Source: Chrysomallon squamiferum (Eukaryota; Mollusca; Gastropoda; Neomphalida; Peltospiridae). From it: a stretch of DNA of 64,000 bases. The notes below the pieces were generated by a model that did not search any database, was not told the origin of the DNA, and worked only from the letters and a program-made list of their open reading frames with translations. Positions 38,928-51,564 of the stretch are shown here, piece by piece. Every line of letters starts with the position of its first letter. Positions within the stretch are counted from its first letter, which is position 1. Both the position numbers and the translations under genes were made by a program. The stretch spans positions 39,528,251 to 39,592,250 of the forward strand of contig CM022670.1 in the NCBI GenBank assembly GCA_012295275.1, given 5' to 3'.

Positions 38928-41142
38928 CACATATATATTAAAAAATGCCCTTAGACCTTAGCCATTATGCATAGTTATCTACTGATGTCTTTTCAGTAAA
39001 ACCAATTGATGTTTAATATATTTAATTTTTAAGTTGCAGCCAAAAAATATTTTATTTGATTTATATAATTAATGACTATCAGGAATTTGTTTATATTATT
39101 ACCATTATTGTTATTGTTAATTTATTAATGCCTCACCCACAGAATATAAAAATAAATCCTAATAAAGACAGAGTGCAGAATAAACTAATTGCAAAATGAT
39201 TCACATAATCATGATTTTCTTTTTTTTTTTGCAGATCCATTTGCTACAAAGAGAAACATTGCTCGTACAGTGAGCAACTCCAGAATTTACGAATATTTCC
39301 AAGACACGCTGCGAAAGGCTTATCACTACTTTGGCTTGCCGAGGCGGCCGAATGGAGAATCCATGATTCCTGCTGATGCTCTGACAAAAATGATTGAAAA
39401 AGCAAGAAAGGAACAAACGAAGAAGGAAAACCAGGCAGAGGTTGCTTCTGGCGAGGACTCGGTTGATGAAGATGGTGAAAGGACATCGGGAGAAAAGAAA
39501 CCCACAGGTGACAGCAGACGTTCAGATACTGTTAGTAAAATGAAAGAATGCGATGGCGATGATGTCCCAGCAAGTGTACAGTCGCCTGAAGTACTAGGTG
39601 AGAGTGAGAAAGAAGACAATGATGCTGTTAAAGACAGCAGTGAAGAAATCGAAGAAGATAAAAATGATACTGGAGAAAACAGTGACGATATTGCAGAAAT
39701 TAATGAAGATGTCAAGAATGTCAGTGAAGGTACAGGAGAGAACATTGAAGATGAAGAAGAACAGACTGAAGGTGTCAATGAGAACAAAAGTGACAAAGAA
39801 AATCTGGAGCATTTCACAGATAGTACTGAAGTAAACAATGAAGAGAATGAAGGTACATCAGCCGAAAATAAGAATGTAGAAGAGGTTAACGACAGTTTTT
39901 ATCAGAAAGATGATTTCTTACATTCCAAGACCGTTTCAGACACTGAGGACAAAGCCTCTGGGTCAGAACAGTCTTCACACTTGACTCTTTTTGATGAAGA
40001 GGCTGGTTTGACATCAGCCGAGAAACTGCTGTGGACATTTGCCAAAGAATTTTCACAAAGCATTATCCGTGAGGTGATCGATGAGTTCTCCATACCGGTG
40101 TCTCAGATTGAAAATGAGCTAACTGGCGAGGATGCTTCCAGTGCAGTTCCCGCGAAGTCTGACATCCTGGATGCATCAGCAATTACCCAGCTGATAAAAG
40201 ATGAAGTGTGTTGTTACGAATTCACTGAGAAAAATTTGACTGACGGAAAGGTGAGATTTTAAAATTCTGTTCTTAATACGTCGTTTTATAATACAAGATA
40301 TAAAAAATATTTGTTAATTTTTTAATTCTCTTTGACCGTATGAAAATTAATCTTTTTGTAGTTCTTTATAAATGTTGCTGATCTGTTCTTTGAGGCATTA
40401 ATCTGCAATTAAAACCCCCAATAAGTATGTGTTTATAGAGTCAAAAACTTAAATTTATAAATGAAAAATTAAATTTATATTAAAAGGTATTGCCTAAAGA
40501 AAATTTGAATGTAGTTTTGTGATTCTTTGTTTGAATAACTCAGTGTGTATATACAGATTAACAAAATAAAAAAAATATTTGTATATTGCCAGAAAAACAG
40601 TATTATAATTTAAACTTACATCTATATTTCTAGATGAATTCAATGAAATGTATATTTCCAGTTTAATTAGTTGAAAAATTAAATTTATATTTCAAGGTTA
40701 ATAAAAAGAAAAAATTATTTGTATATTTTTAGATTGATTAACTGAATATACAATTACAGATTAAGTAAATGAATAACTAGATAGGAAGGTACATGAGTAA
40801 CTGTAACTGTATTTCTAGATGAACCAATTGAATAACTAAATGTTTACTTCCACAAATAAATGTCTAGTTGCTGATTAACCAATTAAATCTATAGATTTAC
40901 AGATTAACTAAGTGATGTATTTTCAGGGACCGGCTATCATCTGTGGCTACTGTGAGAAAGAGGGACATCTGAAAACAGTGTGTCCTGACGACATGCTGCC
41001 AGAGCTGAAACCTCTGCCTCCACCAGACAAACAGTTCACCAAAGTCTTATCACAGACACTGAAACAAGTGCCCAGTAAGTCAGTGTTCTTGTTATTAATA
41101 CTACTACTACTACTACTACTATTATTGCTCCTACTACTAGAA

Positions 41143-41177
<35 letters not shown>

Positions 41178-44100
41178 GTTACAAATGTTTTTCTTGTTGT
41201 TGATGTTATTTTTTATTTATTCATAGATATATTATTTTATTTTTGTATATAAAAGTAAAGTAATATTTTTACCTTATGATGACAAAATACAACTAATTTG
41301 TAACATTAAAAATATATATATATTATATAAACAACATTTTTTTTTTTTTCATATATGTGATCAATACTATTAATGGAGTTTTTTAAGGATACTATATGTT
41401 TATTTTTGATTGATAAAAATTTGTATTTTTCTTTTAGAAGACTTTGGCCCCAACTATCAGGAAGAAATGGAGAGAATCCGAATTCTTGAAGAACTTGAAC
41501 AGTATATTAATGACACACTATATAAAGGTGAGTGTGTGTGTGTGTGTGTGCATGTGCAACTGTGAAAATTGTGCCTTGTTAGTTAAGTGCAAGAACAAAC
41601 AACATGTTAATTCTTCTTGGCTTGTATGGACAGTCCAGTAGCCAGTAGCCAGTGTCCGCAGATTGTAAATTAGCCATAAATTATAGTATATTTTTATTTT
41701 CCATGTAATTATACTGTTGTTGTTATTATTCTTAAGCTTATTATTATTATTGTTATCATTACATAAATGACAGCTGTGTGTACGGCAGTTGAAAATTAGT
41801 AGTTTTTAAAAACAAATATTTTTAATGTTTTTCATTTTCATCATAATTTCACAGATTACATACATTATGCCTGTGAAGTTTACACAGAAAAGAAGAGTGA
41901 ATGTTACAATTAAACGACCAACATTATGGCTGTGTTAATTAATAACTACTTACATTTATAGGTTTTAGAGAAATTTTTTAAATTTATTTTTAATTTTATT
42001 TTTAATTTCCAGATGCAGCACTTTGTTTGTTTGGTTCATCTTGTAATGGTTTTGGGTTCAGAATGAGTGACCTTGACATTTGTATGACATTTCGATCTCA
42101 GCCTTCAGGCAAGGTATGTTACCTGTATCTTTCACTCAGCAATATATGTTACCTGTATCTTTCACTCAGTAAGATATGTTGTTTGTATCTTTCACTCAGT
42201 AAGGTATGTTATCTGTGTCTTTTACTTAGCAAGGTATGTTATCTGTATCTTTCACTCAGCAAGATATGTTATCTGTCTCTTTTACTTAGCAAGGTATGTT
42301 ATCTGTATCTTTCACTCAGTAAGATATGTTGTTTGTATCTTTCACTCAGTAAGATATGTTAACTGTTTTTTTCACTCAGCAAGATATATTATTTGTATCT
42401 TTCACTCAGTAAGATATGTTGTTTGTATCTTTCTCTCAGCAAGATATAGTATTTGTATCTTTCACTCAGTAAGACATGTTGTTTGTATCTTTCACTCAAC
42501 AAGATATAGTATTTATATCTTTCACTCAGTAAGAAATGTTGTTTGTATCTTTCACTCAGCAAGGTATGTTATTTGTATCTTTCACTCAGCAAAGAAATGT
42601 AATTTGTATAAACTGTACTTGAACTATTTTTAAAATGCATAAAGTTGAAGAAATTACAAAGACCAAAATAGTAACTAGTTAAGTAGCCTACATTAATGTG
42701 AGGTTTTTAAAAAAAAATATTTTATTTCATTGTTTTAAAGTTTAACAAGATTAAAGTAAAGCTAACGTCATTTATTGTTTTTCTTAGAACATGCACTGTT
42801 TCATTATATCAGTAGATAGATAATGTTCTAAATGATGATATCCATTCAAACATAATTTTAGTTTTTATTACGACTAATTTATTTTACATTTGATATAGCA
42901 AAAATTCCCCCTCAGCTTAATTGGTAGAATGCAGAATCACCTTCAGCAGGGTTGAATGAATAAATTTTATTATATATATATATATAAAAACATACGTCTA
43001 TACATGTATTTGTTTTTTCCTAGAACCTGAACTATTCAGATATAGTGGAACAGCTGGCCAGAGTGTTAAAGGATCACAGAGGTCTCTACGGTATACTTGC
43101 CATTCCTACAGCTAAAGTTCCCATTGTGAAATTCAAACACAGGAGAAGTCAGTTAGAGGCTGATATCAGTTTATACAACACACTGGTTAGTAACACACTG
43201 TTTCCATTCATGTTTGTTTGTGTTAAGAGAGAAAGAGTGTGTGTGTGTGTGTGTGTGTAGGTATATGTAGATAAGTGTGTGTGTGTATGTGTGTGTATAT
43301 CGTTTGTATATCTGTATCTATATATGTATATGTGTGTGTGTGTCTGTATGTATCTATATATGTATGTATGTAGTATATATGTGTGTGTTTATGTACTATG
43401 TATTGTATAAATGTAGATACATATATGTGCATGTCTGTATGTATCTATGTATGTATATATGTATGTGTGTATATATATATAATTTTTTTTTTTACTTGTA
43501 AAATTCTGAACTTATATTTTTTTTTACTTTATTATTTATTGTTGTTGTTGTTGACTTTTAGGCCCAGCACAATACTCGACTGTTGGAGAAGTACAGTCAG
43601 ATTGATCCCAGAGTAAAGATACTGGGCTACGCTTTCAAAGTGTTTGCTAAAGTAACTAAGATATTCTACTTCTAAAACAATTAGAAGTTCAAAGATTTTT
43701 ACGTAATAAATGTCATTGCCAGTTTAAAGTACTTTTTAAGAATGCAACAATATTTTGCTTTTCTTGATATTAACACAAAAATATTTTAAACATATTTTGA
43801 TGATTGCTAAGAATAGTGAAATGCTTTTAAATTTGTTTCTGTAAATTCTATAATACTTTGACTAGAATATGAATTATATAATATTTTCAAGATAGACTCT
43901 TGTAACAGCTGTCCTATGGTTTAAAAAAATGGTAGATATATTTAATTTATTACAAGCTGATATTAGCATTCATGCACACACAAATACACACGTGAAACTA
44001 AACATACAAAATTGTGGGTCCTCATTATTGCTGTGAACTGTGATTTCATGCTGTTACTTGACTCTGAATGTATTTTCTCCAGGTTTGTGAAATTGGTGAT

Positions 44101-47100
44101 GCATCTCGTGGAAGTCTTTCGTCGTATGCCTACATTCTGATGTTGATTCATTTTCTACAACAGTGCAAGCCACCAGTGGTTCCAGTTCTGCAAGAGGTAT
44201 GTTTTGTCCTGAGTTACAAAGATGTTCATAAATGTTTTTTACAATTTATTATAATAATAATACTAATGAGCAGAAGAACATTAATTGTATTTACGTTTGT
44301 TAAATATTTTGTTGATGTCACATATAAATAATTAAATGAAAATGTAACAACGTTTTAAATCTGGTAAAATAAATAGCTCTTAGAGGGGTCTAAAACTAAG
44401 ATTAAATTTTAGAGAAATGAATCTATTCCCTTCTGACCTCAAGAGAAATATTCGGTAGGAAGGAAAGATAATTTATTTATTTATTTATTTTTTTAAATAA
44501 AAGGAATCTAGTTTCTTTGAGTAACTTTTCAGTTTTTGTTAAAACACCAAAATATCTTTGAAAACTTGATAATTAACACAAACACTTGACATCTTTTATT
44601 TATCAGTAGTAAAAGAAGTGACATAAGCAAATGATTTCTGCAAATGACCAAGATAAATTATAAATCAAGATTTTTTAAATTATTTATTTTTTTTTTTTCA
44701 AGCTTTATGAAGGAGATGAGAAACCTGTGAAAATGATTGATGGATGCAATGCTTGGTTCTTTGAAGACATCCAGAGATTGGTATATCTTTCTTTTTTAAC
44801 CATTATTTTAATTATTTTTCATGTTTCTTAATACTAACCCTTTACTGAATTGTTAATCATGTTTGTAAAAAAAATTTAGTTGCAGCTGTGAGAGACTTAT
44901 TCACATTCAATTATTAATATTCTTTGATCAGTTTTGTTATTGTTTTTTGTTGATTTTTGGTAATTTTTTATTTTTGTTTTGTTTTTTTCATTATTTCTTT
45001 GTTTTTTTCATTGTTTTTTTATTTATTTATTGTTTTCACCTCTTCTTTCTTTCCCCAGCCTGAAGTTTGGAAGCCGTATGGGAAGAACACTCAAAGTGTT
45101 GGTGAACTGTGGCTTGACCTGTTCAGGTACTACACAGAAGAGTTTAACTACAAGGATCAGGTTGTGTGCATCAGACAACGAGCACCTCTCACACGATTTG
45201 AAAAACTCTGGAATGGAAAGTGTATCGCAATTGAAGGTGGGAACAATTAAAATATCAGTACTGTTATAGCAATTTTATATTTTAATTTTGTTTAACATAA
45301 ATTTGACGATCCCATCCTCAAAAGACTTATTGTTTTTAAAAAGATGTTGAAGGATTTAATTTTAGTTTGCCAGTGTTTTAGATTAATTTTGTGAAAGTTA
45401 GAAGTTATACTGTTGGTATCAGAAGGGGAAATGATACAGGATATTATATGTTTTTCTACCAGTATTCTTCTTTGTGTCTTTCTGATATATTATTACTAAT
45501 GTTTCAGGATGCCAAAACTACAGTAGTAATTGAATGTGGTACAAAATGAAATTAGTTAATAATATATATTTTTATATATATATATATATATATACTTTTA
45601 ATTATATGGTAACATGTCTGTTACTTCACATCAGAATAACCTGAACGAATTACAGTTTATTATTTTATTTTTTAATTTTTTGTTGTTTTAGATCCTTTTG
45701 ATATTAAACACAATCTTGGAGCTGGCCTATCAAGAAAGAGTGAGTTTCTAAATTTATTAAAGTGCATGCACTAAAATAGGTAAAACTTTTACATTTATTT
45801 TTATTGTGTTTTTTATCATGAATGTGGAATGATTTGTAACTCACTGGTACATTGTTAATTTGGCAAGCAGCAGATTTCATCACTGGTCTCTGTCTCACTT
45901 AAGTCAGGGTTCTCTTTACAATACAGACAAAAATAGTCATGTGTACTTTACTGTATTCATTTAGTACAGAAATGAATTTACAGATTCCATGTTGAAAAAC
46001 TAAGTTTGACAGTAAAGGTATAGAGAACTGTATATAATTGTTTTATAGAGAACAGTATAACTATATTTATATTTGATCATTTTTATCCAGTTAAAGATTT
46101 AAAAATGTTTTTTTTTGTTTTTTTTCAGTGAACAATTATATTTTCAAAGCTCTTATTCATGGTCGACAGCTGTATGGGAACTCCTGTCAGTATACCAGCA
46201 AAACAGATGTACATGTCAGTCGCTGTAGGTGTTTTATCACAAAACTAAATAATTACCAGATTACATGCTTTTCATTTGTTCCTTATGGATCTGTTTATTT
46301 GTGTTCAGTTCTTAAGAAGACTCGGCGAAGAAAGGAATTTTTTATTTAATAACAAACTTTTTTTATTTATCCATTATAATTATTAGTAGTTATTAGTGTA
46401 TTTATTTATATACATGATGATCATCAATAGTTACTAGTGTATTTATTTATGTATATTATAATTATCAGTAATTATCACTGTATTTATTTACATACATGAT
46501 GATTATCAATAGTTAATAGTGTATTTATTTATGTTTATTATAATTACACATGACTAAATATTTGCTTGTTTCAGGATTATTTCTTCGACCGTACCTTGCT
46601 GTCAGAAGGAGCTCCACCCAATGACAGGGGTTGTCGGGTGTGTGGCAAGATAGGACACATTGCTAAGGAATGCCACATTGTCATCAGCAGAAAAGAAAGG
46701 TTTCAGCCATATTTGATTTGCTTTTGTTGTGATATTTTAAATTAAAAATAAACAATTCCATAAACATCAATACTTGTACTGATACTGGTTTGTAAAACAC
46801 ATACACATACAGGACATGCATGCATATACACTCACAAACACACACACACACAGACATAAACACACATACACATGAATAGACACACATACACGTTCACACA
46901 TATATATACATATGAGGTCATGCATGCAAATGCACACACATACATGCACTATCACTCGCTCTGCCTCTGTGTCCACCAAATCAGTATTGTATAACCAGTG
47001 ATGTATTAGTAATGTATATAATAAGTAATGTATTTGAACTTCACAGAAGATATTTCTAATTTATAGTAACAAAAAAAAAAAAACTTTAGTTTGTCATTTT

Positions 47101-48282
47101 TTTTCACAGTTTGTTGTTTTTTTTTTTTATTTTTTTCAGAGAAGAACGAGGTAGGAAAATGAAAGCAACGCAGGAACAGGATAGAAGACAAGAAAACAGT
47201 AACAGAAACAACATGCACCCTGGAAACAGCATGCACCCTGGAAACAGCATGCACCCTGGAAATAGCATGCACCCCGCAAACAGCATGCACCCTGGAAACA
47301 ATGCACATCCTGGAAACAGCATACATGCCAGAAATAACATGAATTCTGGAAAAGCAGGTAAAATTCTAATGAAAATTTCCTTTTTTCTTAAATTTATGTT
47401 CTGTAGTTGTTATGTTGATAAAATGGCTGCCAAGCTTAGCCTCAAATTATAATGTTACAGGTCTAAAGTTCTGCCTTCTTTACCAAAAAAATTAATAATA
47501 AAAAAAAAATATATATATATATATATATACACACATATGTAAATTGTGTGTGTGTGTAAGTGTACAAATTTATGTATGTGTGTAGTATATAACATATACA
47601 AGCACACATACTGTCATGTTTGTTGTTCCTCTTAAGAAATATGTTTTATTATTATTATTTTTTTGTTTTGTTATTTCACTTTCCAGCCTTTTTAATAACA
47701 ATTTCTAATTCATTTTTTAATCCATCAATCCATATTTTCACTTTCATTGTTACTAATTAATATTATTAATTTATTTATTTGATTATTATTTTTTTATTTG
47801 TGTTATGTTATCAGGCTCTCCTCTACAGAAAGGGAGTTACCCAAACACTTACACTGTCTCACCATCTAAGCAAATCAGATCACCCCCAGGCTATGCTGTC
47901 AATCCTGGTCCTTTCAGGGGACCCCTCACACCCAACAAATATGTACCCCCAGGAAAACCACAACAGGTAAAATAGTAAATTTATCTTTCTAGTAGAAATA
48001 CAAATCTTTAACAAGATTTGTTATCCTTTTGTCGTTTTTTTTTATTGGTAGAAATATTTGTAATATATCACAGCAGTTTTTTGATTTTTTTAAAATATAT
48101 ATATATATTTATGTCTCTGTGTGTGTGTATTTGTGTGTGTGTGTGCACTATGAGACTGACAAGAAATAGAAAATAAGACATTAATTGTAATAAACATCAT
48201 CATGTGAAAATCATTGCAACAATCACTGAGGCATCTTCATCTGATTTTGTTTTTCATTTAATACTTAATAAAACATGTAAAA

Positions 48283-48329
<47 letters not shown>

Positions 48330-50951
48330 ATATATATATATATATAACATTTTTGTTAACATTATATATATAACGTTAATAAAAATGTTTTATTACTATT
48401 ATGTTATTTTTATGGAGGTTGAATGTGTAATTTCTTTCTTTTTCCAGTCATAACAGTTTTTATAAGTACATCTAAAACAACCATTTTGGTAATTTTCTGT
48501 GTTAATATTTCTTTGTTTCTTGTTTTGTTTAATATGCACCATTACTATATTTTTTAAAACTGTTTTTGTTTATTTTTAATATTAATATTCATGGATTGGA
48601 ATTGTTCCAGAAATTATTAATTATAAATCATTTAGTTTTATTTATTGTACATATATCTGTTAAATTAATATTACATGAAAATATTGTAGTAAACTTATGT
48701 TTTAAGTGCAGTAATGTTTGAATTATCTTTTGGCAATAAAAAAACCTTTGATGTTCATTTTAGAATAAAATATTTCACATGTTATTTCTGGAACATTTTT
48801 GCATGGGCAAATCTCCTATTTTTTTTGAAAGATTTTTTTTTTTAAATTTTGTTACAGTTTAACAGAAATTTTAAAAGCTTACACTACACTGTTTATATAT
48901 TAATATTTCACTTTTTAATTATATTTTCTTAATTAAAATTATTTTTTTTAAAACAATTTAGCAATAGAAGAGTATAACATGAATGAAAGTAGATCACGAA
49001 TTGAAAATAGTGCCATTTATTTTTCTGCATTTTAGACTGATTAAAATTTATATACAATCACATAAATCTGGCAGGGTTTTTATTTACTGAGCAGCCAAAT
49101 ATCTGATACCATGCTGAACCCACAGTGTTTTGGGGATGGGGGGAGGGGCTAACTAGAATATTAAAGTCATGAATAGTTTGGTTTTTTTAAATACTTGACA
49201 GGACACACTCGTCAAACTTCACCGACTTTTCACTTGTTTTCAGAACTCTCCTGCGACTTCCACTGGCTTCATACAAATACCCAACCTCATGAACCAACCA
49301 ATTTTACATCATCAGCAACAACATCACCAACATCACCTCACACACCCTTCCCAGATAGGTCACAACATGCCTCCGACATTTTCAATGCCCATGCAGCAGA
49401 GCGGGAGTGGTGGTGGTGTCTACCCACCACAGACGGTCAACCCATCCAGAGCATCAAACACCGGTCAGCACATATCAAACATTGGACAACGAACAAGCAA
49501 CCCACCAAACGTGAGACAGCAGCAGACGGTCAATCCGCAGTCAGGCGACATCAGACCAGCTTTTCAGTACCCAAACCAGGCAGCTTACAACAGCTCATTT
49601 CCTCTGCAGACCCTAAATAACCTAAACTTGCAGACATACACACCTCAGACCATAGGCAGCAGTATTCCCTTGTTTAGACCTCTTGGTGGTAGCGACGCAC
49701 AGGGGGCTGAAACAGTTTGTCCCCCCTTCTTGCTGGGTTGCACGTGATGGACGGTCATAATGTTAACTCGGGCGGGAGAGACGGTCAGTCAACACAGGTA
49801 ACTAAGCACATTCAATTAAAGGTGTAGTTGGTTTGTTTCCTTCACAAGTAAATTAAATTAAAGGTGTAGTTGGTTTGTTTCTCTCACAAGTAAATTAAAT
49901 TAAAGGTGTAGTTGGTTTGTTTCCTTCACAAGTAAATTAAATTAAAGGTGTCATTGGTTTGTTTCTCTCACAAGTAAAAGTAGCATGTAGTGGTAATTAC
50001 TCTGCAAGCATGTTTTATTTTTAAAAATAAAAAAATAAAAAGTTGATGGTTTAATCCACGGTCATCTTGGAAATTGTTAAAATGGTTTGCATGTTTCTGA
50101 AATCCCCAGATGATGTTTAATAATAGGAAATAAAATATGAGCGTATCCTTGATTTCAGCATGTTTTAAGTCTGTTAGTGTTTTACAGTTGTTTCCCAGTC
50201 TGTGAATCTGTTCAGATCCATGACCAAGCTGCTGCAATTCACAAGTTCCAGTCCTGCAAGATTCTCAAATTGTTATTCTTTTCCTCTTTCTTTTCCTCCC
50301 CTGCTCCATTAATGATGTGATGAAATATTTTCTTGTGTTAATATAAAAATATTTTCTTGTTCATATAAACCTGTTATTAAATAAAATAACAGTCACCAAG
50401 TCAGTAATTTCAATTGTTGAAACTATCCCATGTGAAAGGTTTATAGAATAAATCTTTATATCTTGACATCTGAAGACTGATCGGGCAAAGCTGATTTAGA
50501 AATTTCTTTTAATGACATTTTTTTTTGTGTATTTTGGTCTGGTGATAGTTTTCTTTGTTTTTTTTGTTTTTTTGTTTTTTTTTTTTGAAGTCACAGGCTG
50601 TAGCCATTCTTGTGAATTTCACATTGCATATGAAATAAATCAAATTAAATGTACATCATAAGAGGTTATATTACAAACTATGTAATACCAGATTTATGCT
50701 GTGGGTTTTATATTATATTCTGTAGGTGAATGGGTATAACATTTAAGTTCTTGAATGGCAAACAATTTTTTTTTTTTTACAATTATGACAACAAGTTAAG
50801 AAATCTTACTATTTGTACACAATGTTGTGTGTTTGTGTGTGTGTGTGTGTGTGCCTTCATCTATGCATGTCTACGTTAAATTTTATTGATCTTTGTTATC
50901 TGTTAATTGAAATAGTTGAAATATTTTCTTAAATTTCAACTATAGTGTGTG

Positions 50952-50989
<38 letters not shown>

Positions 50990-51515
50990 CAGTTACAGTT
51001 TTTATTTATTTGTTAATTTTACTTTGTTTATTTGTTTATATTGTTGACTGGTCTGTTGTTAACTAACACTGCATGCTGACGTTAACGGTGCTGGTTTTTA
51101 CTGTTGTAGAACATGGAACCTGACTTCGGCACTGTTCTGCCTCACAGGCAGATCATTCGGTGCCAGGAAGATGGTAATTTGGTTATCAGTAAGTTTGTGT
51201 TTGCAGTCACAGTTCACTGCATGTTTAAATCCTCAGAGGCTTCGTCAAAGGCCTTGTTATGTGCTTTTCTGTCATTGGGAAGGTGCAAATGACAGTTCTT
51301 TACTGCTAATTAATAATAAATAAATAAAATTAATAATAATAAAAATATCTGATTAAAAAAAAAAAAAAAAAAAAAGGAAATATAATAAATTTCTCAGTTT
51401 ATTGAATTAAATTAGTAATAATAATAATTTTAAACAGAAAAGTGATGCACTAGGATTTGTCTATTATTTCATTTGTATATTTAAAAAAATCACTTAGGAA
51501 CAGATAAATAACATG

Positions 51516-51564
<49 letters not shown>

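Larger units (their letters stand above)
40927..46699 (+). other. Uridylyltransferase catalytic module with flanking CCHC knuckles
   Basis: A CCHC knuckle (CGYCEKEGHLKTVC) is followed by the active NTase: GSSCNGFGFRMSDLDICM supplies the Asp-x-Asp pair and QLEADISLYNTL the third aspartate. The central domain (RGSLSSYAYILMLIHFLQQ) and PAP-associated region (SVGELWLDLFRYY, RFEKLWNGKCIAIEDPFD) follow, then a second knuckle (CRVCGKIGHIAKEC). All catalytic residues are present. Vertebrate TUT4/7 have a further CCHC after the catalytic domain that I do not see here. Confidence 0.93.

Noticed and set aside
39326-39838. 170-residue Ser-rich minus-strand open frame
   Set aside because: Antisense of the acidic linker exon of the uridylyltransferase (GAA/GAT codons read as TTC/ATC).
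42114-42593. CRISPR-like array of 30-bp repeats
   Set aside because: The repeats are contiguous without unique spacers and lie in an animal gene intron; this is a minisatellite.
47006-47340. Minus-strand frames with Val-His-Ala or Met-Leu-Phe-Pro repeats
   Set aside because: Antisense of the coding MHPGNS repeat.
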